The notes beneath the pieces were generated by a model. It had not been told where the DNA came from and ran no database searches. It saw nothing but the letters and a program-made list of their open reading frames with translations. A stretch of 64,000 nt of DNA from Candidatus Kaistella beijingensis (lineage in GTDB: Bacteria > Bacteroidota > Bacteroidia > Flavobacteriales > Weeksellaceae), in NCBI RefSeq assembly GCF_020084865.1, contig NZ_CP071953.1, positions 2,170,001-2,234,000 on the forward strand, in the 5' to 3' direction. Shown piece after piece: positions 8,614 through 18,067 of this stretch. The translations under genes were made by a program, and so were the position numbers. How positions within the stretch are numbered: the first letter of the stretch is position 1; each line of letters starts with the position of its first letter.

Positions 8614-10400
8614 CAGGAATTATTGTTTGCCCACAAAGCTAGCTGCAACAAATTCCAATGCTTTTTATCTTTACCTAAAAACTTTTGTGTTTGGTGAAAA
8701 TCAACGAATTCAAAAATTTTTGAATGTTTATTTTTCAGTAAGTCGTCGGACAATTCCATTAAGCTTTTTTCTTCAAACCAATTTTCAACGGACGAACCAA
8801 ATCCCTGTTTGTGGCGATTTCTGATGGTTTCGGTCCAATAATTTCGCATCGATTCACGAAGAATGATTTTATCATTTTCAGAATCCAGCTTTAAGTTTTC
8901 CGGTAACTGTACGCAAAACTCTGCGAAATCTTGATCTAGAAATGGTGTTCGAACTTCAAGAGAATTTGCCATCGCCATTCGGTCCGATTTTACCAACATA
9001 TTTCCTGGGACGTATTTTTCCAAATCGGTCCGCATAATATCGTTCAAAGAATCAGGATTTGCCGCAAAACTGTATTCCTGGTGGTACTTGGACGAGATTC
9101 CCAGTTCTGCCATTTCCCTCGGAAGGAAGTAATTCCGCACTTTATTTTGATGAAAATCCAAAATATTTTGATGACCGATAATTTCTTTGGTGATATAGGA
9201 AGTTTCACGAAATTTCCCAAATTGTTTTAAACCAAACTTATACAGCATATTATTATAACTGAAATGGTTTTTCATTTGGTTTTCGATCGTGTAAAACTGA
9301 TATCCGCCAAAAAGTTCATCACCTACATCGCCCGCCAAAACCACCTTTAAATGTCTTGCAGCCGCCTCGCAGATTTTAAACTGCGGGATGTAACTCATAT
9401 CTGCGAAGGGTTCGTCAAAAAATGGTGAAACTTTTAAAAGCTCTACGGCAATATTTCCACGGTTTTCGTGAATTTCGATGTGATTGGTTTCATATTTTTG
9501 AGCGATTTTTTCTGCAAATTTCAGTTCGCTGTGTTCGCCGGAATAACCAAAACTGATGGTGGTTTGCTTAGGCTTGAACTCATTCACCATCGCAACAATA
9601 GTTGAAGAATCTAAACCGCCGCTTAAAAAACTTCCCACCTCAACATCAGCGATCAACTGTTTCTGAACCGCATTCTTCAGCAAATGAACGAATTCTTCCT
9701 TCGCATCGGAAAGCGAAATTTGGATGTCGTTTTTTGGAATCGAATAATATCTTTCAATGCTAATATTTCCATTAGAATATACTAGAAAATGAGCGGGAGG
9801 AAGTGCAAAAATATTGGAATAAATACTTTGATAAGCACTAACATAACCGTACTGCAAGAAGTGGTAAAGCGCTTCGTTATTGATTTTCGGCACGATCAGT
9901 CCGCTTGCCAAAATTGCCTTGATTTCAGAAGCAAAAACAAATTCGCCATTTTTTCCCGTGGCGTAGTACAATGGTTTCTCACCAAAGCGGTCTCTCGCGC
10001 AAAAAAGTTCCTGTTTCTCCTCATTCCAGATTGCGAAGGCAAACATTCCGGGAAGTTCATTCAACAACTCTTTGCCTTTCTCCTGATACATCGCCAAAAT
10101 TACTTCGGTATCGGAAGTTCCACGATAAGGATAATCGGCATATTTTTTCTTTAAATCCTGATAGCCATAGATTTCGCCGTTCAGCACGATACATTCATTT
10201 TTGGTATTCGAAAACATGGGCTGTTTTCCGGTTTCAGATAGATCGATAATGGACAATCTTCTGTGACCAAGTGCTGCATTTTCATAGAATTCATGATGTT
10301 CCGAATCAGGACCACGATGCGCAATCGAATGGGTCATTTTCTGAAGATTTTCAGAATAATTTCTAGCTTTTGGTGATATGATTCCTGCGATTCCGCACAT
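8613..10400 (-). CDS. asnB: Glutamine-hydrolysing asparagine synthase-like amidotransferase
   Basis: A 595-residue two-domain enzyme. The N-terminal class II glutaminase domain begins MCGIAGI with the catalytic Cys2, and the C-terminal synthetase domain carries the ATP pyrophosphatase loop SGGLDSSTIVA. The family makes asparagine from aspartate and glutamine. Homologues inside O-antigen clusters, such as WbpS of Pseudomonas aeruginosa, instead amidate sugar uronates. Here it is embedded among glycosyltransferases and the cluster also has a UDP-glucose 6-dehydrogenase, so sugar amidation is the better guess (inference). A 198-bp gap separates it from the upstream gene; nothing coding was seen there. 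Confidence 0.9.
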   Translation of the reverse strand: MCGIAGIISPKARNYSENLQKMTHSIAHRGPDSEHHEFYENAALGHRRLSIIDLSETGKQPMFSNTKNECIVLNGEIYGYQDLKKKYADYPYRGTSDTEVILAMYQEKGKELLNELPGMFAFAIWNEEKQELFCARDRFGEKPLYYATGKNGEFVFASEIKAILASGLIVPKINNEALYHFLQYGYVSAYQSIYSNIFALPPAHFLVYSNGNISIERYYSIPKNDIQISLSDAKEEFVHLLKNAVQKQLIADVEVGSFLSGGLDSSTIVAMVNEFKPKQTTISFGYSGEHSELKFAEKIAQKYETNHIEIHENRGNIAVELLKVSPFFDEPFADMSYIPQFKICEAAARHLKVVLAGDVGDELFGGYQFYTIENQMKNHFSYNNMLYKFGLKQFGKFRETSYITKEIIGHQNILDFHQNKVRNYFLPREMAELGISSKYHQEYSFAANPDSLNDIMRTDLEKYVPGNMLVKSDRMAMANSLEVRTPFLDQDFAEFCVQLPENLKLDSENDKIILRESMRNYWTETIRNRHKQGFGSSVENWFEEKSLMELSDDLLKNKHSKIFEFVDFHQTQKFLGKDKKHWNLLQLALWANNNS

Positions 10401-10598
10401 GGTTTATATTTTTTATTAAATGTGTTTTGAATTTAATGATATCAGAATATTATTTTACTTTATTAATTACAAATTCATTTCTACTTCATTTTTGCCAAGA
10501 TTTAAGAAGCAAGAACAATCCTAATGGAGAAAAATACTCACATGTGGATTTCCGTCTAACATTAAAATCCTAAAAAAACCAGCTAAGTCATACTAAAT

Positions 10599-11519
10599 TT
10601 ACAGATTTAAAAATGGATGCGGGCTTGTTGAAAGAATTTTTTTCAGCTTTTTTAGTTCATTACTGTTGCTTTGTATTCTTTTCAGAGCGGTTCGCTGATT
10701 TTTTGCTTGTTGAAAATTTCCCGTCAAAGCGTTTTTTAAAATTGCTTTCTTCAAAGATTTTGCAAATTCTTCCGGCGTAAAATGGTGATTGGGATCCAGA
10801 ATATTTGTGTCAATGGATGTATCGGTATATCTCGAGTAGTCAACTTTTCCAAGTTCCTGCTTTCCGTCGTGCACAGCAAAACAGTCTTTTATTAAAAATG
10901 TCTTTTTCTCTTTATATCTCAATCGATTTACATACTCGTTATCCTCGCCATAATGAAAAAAATAAGGATTAAAGCCTCCCACTTTTTCCACGGTATCTTT
11001 AGGCAAAAACCAGTGTGCGGCATTAATGAAATCGAGTTCGAAGTATTTTCGGTTTTGGTTTAAAAGCAAATCTGTGAAAATCCTGTCTTTAAAGGCGTTT
11101 GTGCCCAAATATTTTTCGACAAAAATTTCCAGTTTTTTTTCAGAGCCGTCTAAATGGATTGGGCTTAAAATGCCGATTTCGACTTTATTGTGATAATTTT
11201 CGTAGAAATTGATCAGTTTCTGAACGGTGTCTTCAAAAATCCACGCATCCTGATTCATCAGATAAAAAAATTCTGCGCCATTTTTGTAGGCGAGCTCTAT
11301 ACCTAAATTATTGGCTTTCCCAAAACCCAAATTTTCCGGTGACTGAATGAGTTCTACTTCCGGAAAATTGCTTTTGATGAATTCTTGTGTGCCATCTGTA
11401 GAACCGTTATCTACAACTATTACCTGAAGAGGAGTTGATGATTTTCGCAAACTGGAAAAACATCTTTCCGCCCATTTCATGGCGTTGTAGGTGACGATGA
11501 TGAAGTAGATTCTAGGCAT
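10599..11519 (-). CDS. Glycosyltransferase family 2 (rhamnosyltransferase-like)
   Basis: A 306-residue GT2 protein starting MPRIYFIIVTYNAMKWAERC, with VIVVDNGSTDGTQEFI near residue 35 and MNQDAWIFEDTV near 95 in place of the DxD motif. GGFNPYFFHYGEDNEYVNRL near 180 is the acceptor-site block seen in WcaE/RfbN-like rhamnosyltransferases. It belongs to the polysaccharide cluster, 10 bp downstream of the acetyltransferase gene. The linkage it makes cannot be assigned from sequence. Confidence 0.88.
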   Translation of the reverse strand: MPRIYFIIVTYNAMKWAERCFSSLRKSSTPLQVIVVDNGSTDGTQEFIKSNFPEVELIQSPENLGFGKANNLGIELAYKNGAEFFYLMNQDAWIFEDTVQKLINFYENYHNKVEIGILSPIHLDGSEKKLEIFVEKYLGTNAFKDRIFTDLLLNQNRKYFELDFINAAHWFLPKDTVEKVGGFNPYFFHYGEDNEYVNRLRYKEKKTFLIKDCFAVHDGKQELGKVDYSRYTDTSIDTNILDPNHHFTPEEFAKSLKKAILKNALTGNFQQAKNQRTALKRIQSNSNELKKLKKILSTSPHPFLNL

Positions 11520-11529
11520 TTCAATGTGT

Positions 11530-12141
11530 TCAAATTTTTGCTTCTAATTCCTTGATTATTTTTGCAGGAACTCCAGCCGCGATACAGTTCGCGGGAATGT
11601 CCTTTGTTACCACGCTATTGGCGCCAATGATTGCATTTTCGCCGATGGTTATATTGGGTAAAATCGCTACACCTTCACCAATCCAAACATTGTTTTTAAT
11701 AATTACTGGACCTTTAGAAATTAACGGTCTTTCGTTTGGTGCGATCTTCAACATTTCTTTGGAAAATTCGCCATGATTATGATCAGAGATATAGATTCTA
11801 CTTGCCAAAAGACAATTGTCTCCAATTTCAATGTGGTTTATACACCCGATGTGCACATCGTTGTTGATTTTTACATTGTTTCCAATCTGTAGTCGTGGTG
11901 AAAACTTTTCTTCATTGAACTTGTCGATAGCTTCAATGCGCAACCGGTTTAAAGCAAAGAAATCATTTCCAATCTCGATATATTTTTCTCCACTAATCCG
12001 ATAATCTGAACCAATATTGAAGTTTTTCCCAACCGATTTAAACCCGATTGACTGCATTGCCAAATAATCCTGTTTTCTTCTGTATTTTTCCAATACCCTA
12101 AATAACTTGACCACTATTTTTTCTTTGATTCTATTTAACAT
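11530..12141 (-). CDS. Hexapeptide-repeat O-acetyltransferase
   Basis: A 203-residue left-handed beta-helix acyltransferase. The imperfect hexapeptide repeats (IEIGDN, VIIKNN, VWIGEG, ITIGEN, AIIGAN) fill residues 95-190. The catalytic-type histidine block IYISDHNHG is near 118. The C-terminal NCIAAGVPAKIIKEL is the usual maltose/galactoside acetyltransferase ending. It uses acetyl-CoA in the cytoplasm to acetylate a sugar or sugar nucleotide. Its position between GT2 and Wzt suggests modification of the exported polysaccharide. Confidence 0.88.
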   Translation of the reverse strand: MLNRIKEKIVVKLFRVLEKYRRKQDYLAMQSIGFKSVGKNFNIGSDYRISGEKYIEIGNDFFALNRLRIEAIDKFNEEKFSPRLQIGNNVKINNDVHIGCINHIEIGDNCLLASRIYISDHNHGEFSKEMLKIAPNERPLISKGPVIIKNNVWIGEGVAILPNITIGENAIIGANSVVTKDIPANCIAAGVPAKIIKELEAKI

Positions 12142-12168
12142 GAAACAAATTTAGGAAAATGTGTAAGC

Positions 12169-13383
12169 TTAGTGCCAAATAGTTGGTGAATAAACCTTTC
12201 CAATGTTGAAGTTTTCCAGATGTGCAAATTCGTCATTATTGTTAATTACCGAAAAATCACAGCATTTTTCAACTACGTCAAATGGTGAACTTCCTGGCTT
12301 GTATAAATAAATACTCAACGAATAATTTCCTTTCACCAAAGTGTTTTGAGGAATCGTTATCGAGAATGAATTCTTGTCTTCAATAGGCTGCTCTGCAGAG
12401 AAAATTGGTTGTTCGTCACCATCCATTATTCGGATTAGGATAAAGAAATGTGAGTTTTTCGGCAAATGGTTTTCAATTTTAAAATGAAATGAAATATTTT
12501 CATTGCTGTAAAATTCTGCACTGTCGCCTAATATCTCTGCTACTGAAACATATAAATCCTTTTGTTTTTTTGCGATGTATTTTTCGTATGTGTCTATTCG
12601 CAATTGTTTATACGCATAACTCACCTCTTCTATATTTCCATTTTTCAAGAGTAAGCCTTTGTCCAACAAAATTCCAGATTTACATAAATTGTTGACCGCC
12701 GCCATATTATGACTCACAAACAGCACCGTCCTTCCTTCACCCTTACTCACATCTCCCATCTTCCCCAAACATTTCTTCTGAAACTCCGCATCTCCCACAG
12801 CCAAAACTTCATCCACAATCAAAATCTCAGATTCCAAATGAGCGGCAACAGCAAACGCAAGACGAACGTACATTCCGGATGAATATCTTTTTACAGGTGT
12901 ATCGATATATCTCTCCACTCCAGAGAAATCTACAATCTCATCAAATTTTCGGTTGATTTCCTTTCTGGTCATTCCAAGGATTGCTCCATTGAGGTATATG
13001 TTTTCTCTGCCTGTCATTTCGGGGTGAAATCCGGTTCCAACTTCGAGCAGCGAGGCAATTCTTCCGTTGCTATAAATTTTTCCGGTTGTTGGTTTTGTTA
13101 CTTTGCTTAAAAGTTTTAGCAAAGTTGATTTTCCGGCCCCGTTTCTTCCGATAATTCCTACCGCGTCCCCTTGTTCTACTTCAAAATTGATGTCCCGCAG
13201 AGACCATACGTATTCAGATTCGCCTTTTGATGTTCTGTCATTGGTTTCCCCAATTCTCAAATAAGGGTCTTCTTTTCCGCGGATTTGCGCCCATAATCTG
13301 TTCAGGTCATGCGAAAGCGTTCCCGTTCCCACTTGTCCGAGTCGGTATTGTTTTGATATGTTTTCTGCTTTTAGTGCGAGCAT
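12169..13383 (-). CDS. wzt: Polysaccharide ABC exporter ATPase with C-terminal glycan-binding domain
   Basis: A 404-residue ATP-binding subunit of an ABC-2 polysaccharide exporter. Walker A is GRNGAGKST near residue 79, the signature is YSSGM and Walker B is ILIVDEVLAVGD. After about residue 265 there is an extra beta-rich domain of some 140 residues. This matches the Wzt C-terminal domain, which recognises the finished, end-modified O-polysaccharide. It works with the Wzm permease encoded 7.5 kb upstream in the same cluster. The extra domain suggests that the chain carries a terminal modification, for instance methylation. Confidence 0.93.
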   Translation of the reverse strand: MLALKAENISKQYRLGQVGTGTLSHDLNRLWAQIRGKEDPYLRIGETNDRTSKGESEYVWSLRDINFEVEQGDAVGIIGRNGAGKSTLLKLLSKVTKPTTGKIYSNGRIASLLEVGTGFHPEMTGRENIYLNGAILGMTRKEINRKFDEIVDFSGVERYIDTPVKRYSSGMYVRLAFAVAAHLESEILIVDEVLAVGDAEFQKKCLGKMGDVSKGEGRTVLFVSHNMAAVNNLCKSGILLDKGLLLKNGNIEEVSYAYKQLRIDTYEKYIAKKQKDLYVSVAEILGDSAEFYSNENISFHFKIENHLPKNSHFFILIRIMDGDEQPIFSAEQPIEDKNSFSITIPQNTLVKGNYSLSIYLYKPGSSPFDVVEKCCDFSVINNNDEFAHLENFNIGKVYSPTIWH

Positions 13384-13451
13384 TTTTTAAGATTTGGCGA
13401 GTGAATATAAATGCAATTTTTTTTGGTCTTTATTTTAAAAGGATGTTCTAT

Positions 13452-14534
13452 TTATTTTTGATTTTCTTTTATTACTTTCACGAAGGCATCTCCCCATTTT
13501 TGGCAGGGTTCAATGTGATTTCCTTCCGCCCATTCATTCCATGATTTAATAATTACAAATTTGTTCTTATCGAGGTTATTATTAGCAAATGTCACTGCCT
13601 TTTTTACCTCATGAGCAAAATTTTCTGGAGAAGAATTGGTAAAGAGGAATCCCTTTTCTTTGCTTCGTGGGCTGTTGTCCCAATTCGGCAACAACATAGG
13701 ATAAGTTTCCACATTCGAGTTGGTATAAACCAATGATTTAAAGAATTTTGCGTAATCGATTTTCCTGATTGATTTTTTGCCAATCACCTTTTCCTTGATC
13801 AGGTTTTTCAATTTTACTATTCTTGAATCATCGAGTTCTTCATTCAACAACATATTGTAATCGCCCGAAATTTTGGCATCAAAATTCTTTGCGGCATAAT
13901 CGATGTGGTTTCCTGATCTGTTGCTTGCTACGAAGTACATTCCATCAAATCCATTCTCTTTTGCCAGTTTTTCAAAAATCTCCATAAACTCTTGCGGAAC
14001 TGCAACCGGATCGTAGATTACGAAAAATGGCTTGTTATCAATTTTGATATATCGGTCGTCTTTAAAGAATGGTAGTACATAATTGAAATAGTTGGTATAA
14101 TCTCTTTTTCCTAAATATTTTTGTTCTGCCAATATTTTTTTTGCATCATCTATTCCGTGCCAAATTCCCCGCCAAGTTTCGTTTGCCCAACAAAAACAGA
14201 ATGGTAAATCAATGTCTTTATTTTCAAACATGTTTTCCGCAGGTTTCTCCAAAAGCATTTTACCGTCACCAAACCAATACTGATAATAGATGAATCCGTA
14301 AATGCCGTTTTCCTTTGCTAATTCTGCCTGTTTTTGTTGGATTCCTTCAGTTTTCAGTAAGTCATAATATCCCAGTTCACCCGGTATTACAGGCTGGTTG
14401 TGATTTTTAAATAAAGGTTTCGCTTTCTTCACGTTCGTCCATTCCGTAAATCCTTCTCCCCACCATTCATCATTTTCAGGGATTTGGTGGTATTGCGGAA
14501 GGTAAAATGCGAGATATTTTATGTTTTGCGACAT
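13452..14534 (-). CDS. WbsX-like (GH99-like) glycosyltransferase-associated protein
   Basis: A 360-residue protein starting MSQNIKYLAFYLPQYHQIPE and then WWGEGFTEWTNVKKAKPLF. This is the signature of the WbsX family, whose fold resembles glycoside hydrolase family 99. WbsX proteins occur in O-antigen and rhamnan clusters, often joined to glycosyltransferases, and are thought to act in chain assembly. The C-terminal SWNEWAEGNHIEP is also characteristic. It sits between gmd and wzt. The exact reaction is unproven for the family as far as I know. Confidence 0.88.
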   Translation of the reverse strand: MSQNIKYLAFYLPQYHQIPENDEWWGEGFTEWTNVKKAKPLFKNHNQPVIPGELGYYDLLKTEGIQQKQAELAKENGIYGFIYYQYWFGDGKMLLEKPAENMFENKDIDLPFCFCWANETWRGIWHGIDDAKKILAEQKYLGKRDYTNYFNYVLPFFKDDRYIKIDNKPFFVIYDPVAVPQEFMEIFEKLAKENGFDGMYFVASNRSGNHIDYAAKNFDAKISGDYNMLLNEELDDSRIVKLKNLIKEKVIGKKSIRKIDYAKFFKSLVYTNSNVETYPMLLPNWDNSPRSKEKGFLFTNSSPENFAHEVKKAVTFANNNLDKNKFVIIKSWNEWAEGNHIEPCQKWGDAFVKVIKENQK

Positions 14535-14552
14535 GATAGGGCTGCGTCTTAT

Positions 14553-15632
14553 TTAAATCTTAATATTTTCTCGTTTCACATATTTCACATCTTCGGCTAC
14601 CATTTCTTTTACTAGCATAGCTAAATTATATTTTGGCGTCCATCCTAATTTTTCTTTTGCTTTGGTGGCATCGCCCACAAGCAAATCTACTTCTGCGGGG
14701 CGGAAATATCTTTGGTGAACCTTCACCACCACGTCTCCAACTTTGATGTTGCCGCTTTTTTCTCCCGTTTTCGTTACAATCGCTTTCTCATCTTCTCCAT
14801 TTCCATCAAATGAAAGCTCCACATCAACTTCCTTAAAAGCTAACACAATAAAATCTCTGATCGAAGTGGTGACTCCAGTTGCAATTACAAAATCTTCTGG
14901 TTCTTCTTGTTGCAACATCAACCACATTGCTTCAACATAATCTTTTGCGTGTCCCCAATCTCTTTTCGCGTCGAAATTTCCTAATTCCAGGCAATAATCT
15001 ATTCCGTTCACCATTTTTGCGATTCCGTAGGTGATTTTTCTGGTCACAAAATTTTCACCACGCATCGGACTTTCATGATTAAAGAGAATTCCGTTGCAAG
15101 CATATAAATTGTAAGCTTCCCTATAATTCACGGTAATCCAGTAACCATACAATTTTGCAACTCCATACGGTGAACGTGGATAAAAAGGTGTTTTTTCAGT
15201 TTGTGGAACTTCCTGAACTTTTCCGTACAATTCAGAAGTTGAGGCCTGATAAATTCTGGTTTTATTTTGCAGTCCCAATATTCTTACGGCCTCTAATAAT
15301 CGTAATGTACCTATTGCATCTGCGTTTGCAGTATATTCCGGAGTTTCGAAACTTACCTGAACATGGCTTTGTGCTGCTAAGTTATAAATTTCGTCGGGTT
15401 GTGTTTGTTGGATGATTCGGATAATGTTGGAACTGTCCGTCATATCGCCATAATGCAAATGGAAATTTGGGTGATGTTTTTCAATCACATGATCGATACG
15501 ATCGGTGTTTATAAGAGATGTTCTTCTTTTGATTCCGTGTACAGTATACCCTTTTCCGAGAAGGAAATCGGTGAGATAAGCGCCGTCTTGTCCAGTAATT
15601 CCTGTGATTAACGCTGTTTTATTTTCCATCAT
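14553..15632 (-). CDS. gmd: GDP-mannose 4,6-dehydratase
   Basis: Converts GDP-D-mannose to GDP-4-keto-6-deoxy-D-mannose, the branch point to fucose, rhamnose, perosamine and related sugars. The 359-residue extended SDR has the NADP-binding [12 protein letters not shown] at about 9-20. The catalytic set is Thr132 and Glu134 in STSELYG, then Tyr156 and Lys160 in [30 protein letters not shown] is the family C-terminal signature. It overlaps the downstream GT9 gene by 14 bp, with a choice of ATG at 15632 or 15629. No classical fcl gene was seen, so the product sugar is open. Confidence 0.96.
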   Translation of the reverse strand: MMENKTALITGITGQDGAYLTDFLLGKGYTVHGIKRRTSLINTDRIDHVIEKHHPNFHLHYGDMTDSSNIIRIIQQTQPDEIYNLAAQSHVQVSFETPEYTANADAIGTLRLLEAVRILGLQNKTRIYQASTSELYGKVQEVPQTEKTPFYPRSPYGVAKLYGYWITVNYREAYNLYACNGILFNHESPMRGENFVTRKITYGIAKMVNGIDYCLELGNFDAKRDWGHAKDYVEAMWLMLQQEEPEDFVIATGVTTSIRDFIVLAFKEVDVELSFDGNGEDEKAIVTKTGEKSGNIKVGDVVVKVHQRYFRPAEVDLLVGDATKAKEKLGWTPKYNLAMLVKEMVAEDVKYVKRENIKI

Positions 15633-16746
15633 TTTTGTTTATTTTTTTCATGAAGTCGTTCTTCTTATTTTGCAAATTAGTAATTTTAAATGCAATTTTT
15701 AGTATTTCTGCAAAATCTAAATGCGGATTTCTCTTATGGTAAGATTTTGCAAAGCGGTATAATTTGAAAGGTCCATACTTTTGTTTCAGATAGCCATTTC
15801 TAACCATATAAAAATGTTGTAGAGAAGGTCTGTAAATTTCATGAAATTTTGATTTGACGTTCTGGATATCTGACGAAAAATAATTTTCGAGGCAGGATAT
15901 AATTTTTTCTTTGTTGGGATTTAGAAGCTCAACGACCTCTAATGATTTGCCACACTTTTCCGAATCATAGCTTACTCCGGCAAAAATATAAAACTCATCG
16001 TTTAGAACCTGTATTGTGGGTAGTTTCTTTGCCCAGTCTGAAGTTGAAAGCCATGTAATTCCACTGCTGCAACCTAATAACAGTGTGCAATATTTTGTTA
16101 ACTCTGCATTTTCCCGAAAACTTAGGGCTTTTGCACTGATAATTTGTGGATTATGTTCTTCAATTTCATTAAGCGTTGAAAGTACAAAACATACATCGGA
16201 ATTGTTCTTGGTAATCTCCTTCGAAATTTCTAGTGCGAGATCGAAATTCATGTTCGACTGTCCGCTTCCGGGGCTGCATTCGAAAAGTACAACATGTTTA
16301 TATTTAGATAAATTGTTTCTTTCGGCAAAAATTTTTACGGTTTCAACCTCTTTATCGCTCAGCCTTATTACAGGAGAAGCATCAACCGTAATCTTATTTT
16401 TATAAGCATTTAAAATTGTTGAGCGAATTGTGCCATCAAACCTTATAAAGTTGTAAGAACCAATTTGTGAAAAAATAACTTCATCGAATATTCCCTGTTT
16501 TTTTCTTCTCAGAGCTTCATTTTCAAACTCCAACCAACCGTCGTCATACAAATCTGGATTTTCGATGATCCAAAATTCATCAATGTGCGGATTAAGTTCA
16601 AGTATGCTTTTATATTTTTTGTGAACAGCCCAGGTTACATGACTGTTTGGATAGTCGTGCTTAATTTGTTTGGCAATCGTCGTCGCATAGAGACAGTCGC
16701 CAAAACAACCGAGTTGTCCTATTAAAAACTTTTTTGGTTTATCCAT
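15619..16746 (-). CDS. Glycosyltransferase family 9 (heptosyltransferase-like)
   Basis: A 375-residue protein. Its N-terminus, [20 protein letters not shown], and [23 protein letters not shown] (spaced: near residues 35-57) resemble the GT-B fold of ADP-heptose:LPS heptosyltransferases. A second-domain block [20 protein letters not shown] near 155 corresponds to the nucleotide-binding region. It could transfer a core sugar or a non-heptose sugar. Its start overlaps the gene before it by 8 bp and its end overlaps gmd by 14 bp, showing tight coupling. Assignment to GT9 is moderate. Confidence 0.72.
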   Translation of the reverse strand: MDKPKKFLIGQLGCFGDCLYATTIAKQIKHDYPNSHVTWAVHKKYKSILELNPHIDEFWIIENPDLYDDGWLEFENEALRRKKQGIFDEVIFSQIGSYNFIRFDGTIRSTILNAYKNKITVDASPVIRLSDKEVETVKIFAERNNLSKYKHVVLFECSPGSGQSNMNFDLALEISKEITKNNSDVCFVLSTLNEIEEHNPQIISAKALSFRENAELTKYCTLLLGCSSGITWLSTSDWAKKLPTIQVLNDEFYIFAGVSYDSEKCGKSLEVVELLNPNKEKIISCLENYFSSDIQNVKSKFHEIYRPSLQHFYMVRNGYLKQKYGPFKLYRFAKSYHKRNPHLDFAEILKIAFKITNLQNKKNDFMKKINKNDGK

Positions 16747-17185
16747 TATTTTTTAAGGTTAAGCTTTCCTTAAAACCATTGTCAATCAAGTCGATACAGT
16801 TGTTTCTTTCCAAGTTTAAAATCGCCAATCTATTGATGACATGATTTTTTTCATCTGCATTTACGTTTTCAAAATCATAAACTTTTTCCTGCTCATGCCA
16901 CAGTTCGCAATTAATTTCCGCCAGTTTTGCAAACACTTCGCCAATACTTCCTGAAATTGCTGAAGTTTCATTTCCTTCTTTTTTAAAGACTTTATTAGCT
17001 TTGAAAGTTAGTTTGTTCAGTGGAATTAAACCATTAATTGCATCGCTCACAAAATCCTGTATTTCTTCCTGAAGTTGTAGCTGCTGTTCGTTTAGAGAAG
17101 ATAATCTTACAGGATCTTCCGTATGGTATTGTTTTAATTTTACGATGGTGAGTTTATCGCAAAGCGATCCTAATGTTTCTGCCAT
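16739..17185 (-). CDS. Small polysaccharide-cluster protein, DUF4254/DUF6165-like
   Basis: A 148-residue helical soluble protein. It starts MAETLGSLCDKLTIVKLKQY and later reads AKLAEINCELWHEQEKVYDF and VINRLAILNLERNNCIDLID. The L-x-DKL-T/S-I pattern near the N-terminus and the NRLAILN-ERN ending recall the small uncharacterised families DUF4254 and DUF6165, found beside glycosyltransferases. No catalytic motif is visible. It overlaps the GT9 gene by 8 bp and follows the SDR gene by 3 bp, so it is probably a partner of the glycosyltransferase. The function is unknown. Confidence 0.6.
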   Translation of the reverse strand: MAETLGSLCDKLTIVKLKQYHTEDPVRLSSLNEQQLQLQEEIQDFVSDAINGLIPLNKLTFKANKVFKKEGNETSAISGSIGEVFAKLAEINCELWHEQEKVYDFENVNADEKNHVINRLAILNLERNNCIDLIDNGFKESLTLKNNG

Positions 17186-17188
17186 TTC

Positions 17189-18067
17189 TTAATTTTTTAA
17201 CATCAATTCTGCTAATTGCTTCATGTTTACTTTAGGTTTCCAACCTAGGTTTTTAATTTTTGTAGGATCAGAAACCAATTTTTTGTAGGGAGATTTATAG
17301 CTTTCATTTTTTTTGATATAGTTGAAAACATCTTCTACACCTGTAATTTCTGCACAGATTTTAATCCAATCTTTAACAGGATAACTTTTCCCGCTTCCCA
17401 AAACAGCTTCGGTTACACTGTCTTGATTTACCAAAACCCAAACCGCTTCCATCATATCACCTGCAAAGTTGAACTCCTTTTCTGCATCAAGGTCTCCAAT
17501 TTCAACAGTTTCAGAAATCCCGCTTTTTATTTTGTTGATGGCGTTTGTAATCTTTTTGTTAATATGGTGCTCATTTCGCAGGGGACTGTCGTGGTTGAAG
17601 AAATAACCCACATAAACTTGTAAGCCGAGTTTTCGATAATATCTCGCCGTATAAACCGACTGAATTCGTGCAAGAGAATAAGCAGATGAAGCTTCGAAAT
17701 CTGTTTCTTCATTAATGGGACCGCCTTCATTTTTAAACTGAATTGCACTGCCCGATATAAAAACTTTGCAGTGTAAGTTGTTTCTGTAAACCGATTCTAA
17801 AATATTCAAGGTTCCCGTAGAAATACTTTCATAATTTTCGAACAATGCATTGTGGTGCGTTACCGAATTTGCGGCAAGATGAAAAATATATTCTGGCTGA
17901 ATTTCTTTGATGAGGTTTTCCACGAATGTGAAATCAGAAAGATTGCCCGTAATAAATTCTTCATTGTTTCTGGAAACACCAATAACTTCGATATGCTCTC
18001 TCTCAAGTATTTGAGTGAGATAAAAACCGTCTTGTCCAGTAATTCCAAAAACGAGCGCTCTTGCCAT
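17189..18067 (-). CDS. NAD(P)-dependent sugar-nucleotide SDR, GDP-mannose dehydratase/Rmd-like
   Basis: A 292-residue extended short-chain dehydrogenase with the cofactor loop GITGQDGFYL (8-17), which is the same signature as in Gmd and GDP-6-deoxymannose reductases. NHDSPLRNEHHINKKI near 158 parallels the Gmd block [16 protein letters not shown] natural role is reduction or epimerisation of the Gmd product. One oddity: the catalytic Tyr130 is followed by SLAR, so the canonical YxxxK reads YxxxR (Arg134). It overlaps the FkbM gene by one base. The precise reaction is unassigned. Confidence 0.8.
   Translation of the reverse strand: MARALVFGITGQDGFYLTQILEREHIEVIGVSRNNEEFITGNLSDFTFVENLIKEIQPEYIFHLAANSVTHHNALFENYESISTGTLNILESVYRNNLHCKVFISGSAIQFKNEGGPINEETDFEASSAYSLARIQSVYTARYYRKLGLQVYVGYFFNHDSPLRNEHHINKKITNAINKIKSGISETVEIGDLDAEKEFNFAGDMMEAVWVLVNQDSVTEAVLGSGKSYPVKDWIKICAEITGVEDVFNYIKKNESYKSPYKKLVSDPTKIKNLGWKPKVNMKQLAELMLKN

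Noticed and set aside
10401..10598. Small plus-strand frame starting ATGTGTTTTGAATTTAATGA
   Set aside because: About 34 codons in AT-rich DNA with no promoter, no coding-like composition and antisense to the operon direction.
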